Of a stretch of 6,914 bases of DNA, positions 6,277-6,914 are shown one piece after another (position 1 is the first letter of the stretch; each line of letters starts with the position of its first letter). The stretch covers positions 1 to 6,914 of the forward strand of contig JAOQAA010000367.1 of assembly GCA_025963815.1 (NCBI GenBank), given 5' to 3'. The stretch comes from Capsulimonas sp. (GTDB lineage Bacteria; Armatimonadota; Armatimonadia; Armatimonadales; Capsulimonadaceae). The translations under genes and the position numbers were made by a program. The notes below the pieces were generated by a model, which saw only the letters and a list, made by a program, of their open reading frames with translations, did no database searches and had not been told where the DNA came from.

Positions 6277-6912
6277 TTATAGCCCGGTGAACTGCACTTC
6301 CTTCACCTGCCATCTCCAGGAACTGGAGCCGGTGGCGCCGACGATCCGTGCGCCCTTTACTCCTGTCGCCGGTGTTCCGCTGAAAGTGTACGTCTGGCTA
6401 AAAGCCGAGCTGGAATTGGGATAGGCGGGGCTACATGTCCATCCCGAACTGGTCCAGGTAGTTCCGTCCGTGGTGAACTGCAGCTGGCAGCTGGCCTGCA
6501 AGTAGCCGTTTCCGCCGCCGTCGTTCGCGCCGTTGATAAAGCTGGCGGAAGTGATGGTATGCGTCGCCGCCGACCACACTACCCCTGCCCCTTCCCACTT
6601 GACCGCGCCGGCTTCTCCATCTGGACAGACATTGACGGAAGTCGTCAGGTTACTGTCATTGACTCCGGTGCTGGCGGTCTGGTTGGAGTTCGATGTCGCC
6701 GTCGTGTTCTTGGCCCACAGGTACCCCGTTCCGCTCGGAGCGATGTTGGAGCCCGGCGGGACCGCAGAGACCTCACTCGACATCGCGCTTATGCCGGCGT
6801 TGTTGACGGCGGCGACCTTATAGTAATATCGGTTGCCAACTGTCATACCGAAATCCGTATAGCTCAGCGTGGTGAGCCCAGTCGCGATCGGTGTTGCGGA
6901 CTCGGTCCCGGC
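6277..6912 (-). CDS. C-terminal part of a probably secreted protein: fibronectin III domain plus galactose-binding-like domain (partial)
   Basis: 211 residues ending at TAA (6277-6279); the frame is open through the right edge, so the N-terminal and any catalytic part lie outside. The ATG at 6844-6846 sits inside a domain and is not the start. Visible residues 1-54 are the end of a fibronectin type III domain: LTTLSYTDFGMTVGNRYYYK, then VAAVNNAGISAMSSEVSAVP, matching the 'Y.D..L..G..YYY.V.AVN..G.S..S..V.A.P' pattern. From about 57 a second, roughly 155-residue domain begins GTGYLWAKNTTATSNSNQ and ends WRWQVKEVQFTGL. It is rich in Ser, Thr, Gly, Asn and aromatic residues, as in F5/8 type C (discoidin-like, galactose-binding fold) carbohydrate-binding domains. 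Such tails are common on extracellular glycoside hydrolases and surface proteins; the activity of this one cannot be told. FN3 assignment is firm, the second domain fairly likely. Confidence 0.8.
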   Translation of the reverse strand, partial: AGTESATPIATGLTTLSYTDFGMTVGNRYYYKVAAVNNAGISAMSSEVSAVPPGSNIAPSGTGYLWAKNTTATSNSNQTASTGVNDSNLTTSVNVCPDGEAGAVKWEGAGVVWSAATHTITSASFINGANDGGGNGYLQASCQLQFTTDGTTWTSSGWTCSPAYPNSSSAFSQTYTFSGTPATGVKGARIVGATGSSSWRWQVKEVQFTGL

Positions 6913-6914
6913 GC

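Noticed and set aside
1..6914. CRISPR array, rRNA, complete tRNA, integrase or replication origin
   Set aside because: No regularly spaced direct repeats, conserved RNA gene segments, or recombinase motifs were seen on either strand.

Overview
The window most likely comes from a member of the Armatimonadota, possibly Capsulimonas-like. The main clue is the pseudopilin-like gene at 2319-3122. Its N-terminus runs from a [10 protein letters not shown] prepilin motif into [12 protein letters not shown], which I associate strongly with the large DUF1559/prepilin paralogue families of that phylum. The GC-rich genes on the right, a secreted protein with a fibronectin III and a galactose-binding-like domain, and a sugar-type sodium symporter fit the same kind of organism. 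This assignment is an inference; no rRNA or other phylogenetic marker is present.

Layout. 1-1005: a gene of visibly lower GC encoding an uncharacterised protein with a C-terminal zinc-finger-like module; its start may lie outside the window. 1006-2165: about 1.1 kb without a convincing intact gene. It holds short coding-like pieces in several frames, a very strong orphan hairpin terminator (1747-1789), and a fragment of an IS3-family transposase on the minus strand (about 1927-2034). It reads as a decayed, mobile-element-scarred boundary. 2166-3396: a strong extended -10 promoter, a long leader, the DUF1559 pseudopilin-like gene and, 40 bases on, a small lipoprotein-like gene, probably one transcription unit. 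3397-3738: no confident gene, two hairpins, and a coding-like ORF whose character changes frame. 3739-6160: a GNAT acetyltransferase followed by a sodium:solute symporter gene. The symporter is broken by an internal deletion with frame change near 4530. 6203-6243: an 18-bp perfect hairpin between convergent genes. 6277-6912: the 3' part of a minus-strand gene for a large, probably secreted, multidomain protein that continues past the right edge.

How the parts work together. The pseudopilin-like protein and the small lipoprotein are envelope components whose roles are unknown. The acetyltransferase and symporter are adjacent and co-oriented, which suggests uptake and handling of a sugar-like or amino-sugar substrate, but the symporter as written could not be made as one protein. 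The right-edge protein looks like an extracellular carbohydrate-associated protein. I see no complete new defence or mobile system. The most useful observations are the symporter lesion, the decayed 1.0-2.1 kb region with its orphan terminator, and the zinc-finger gene beside it.
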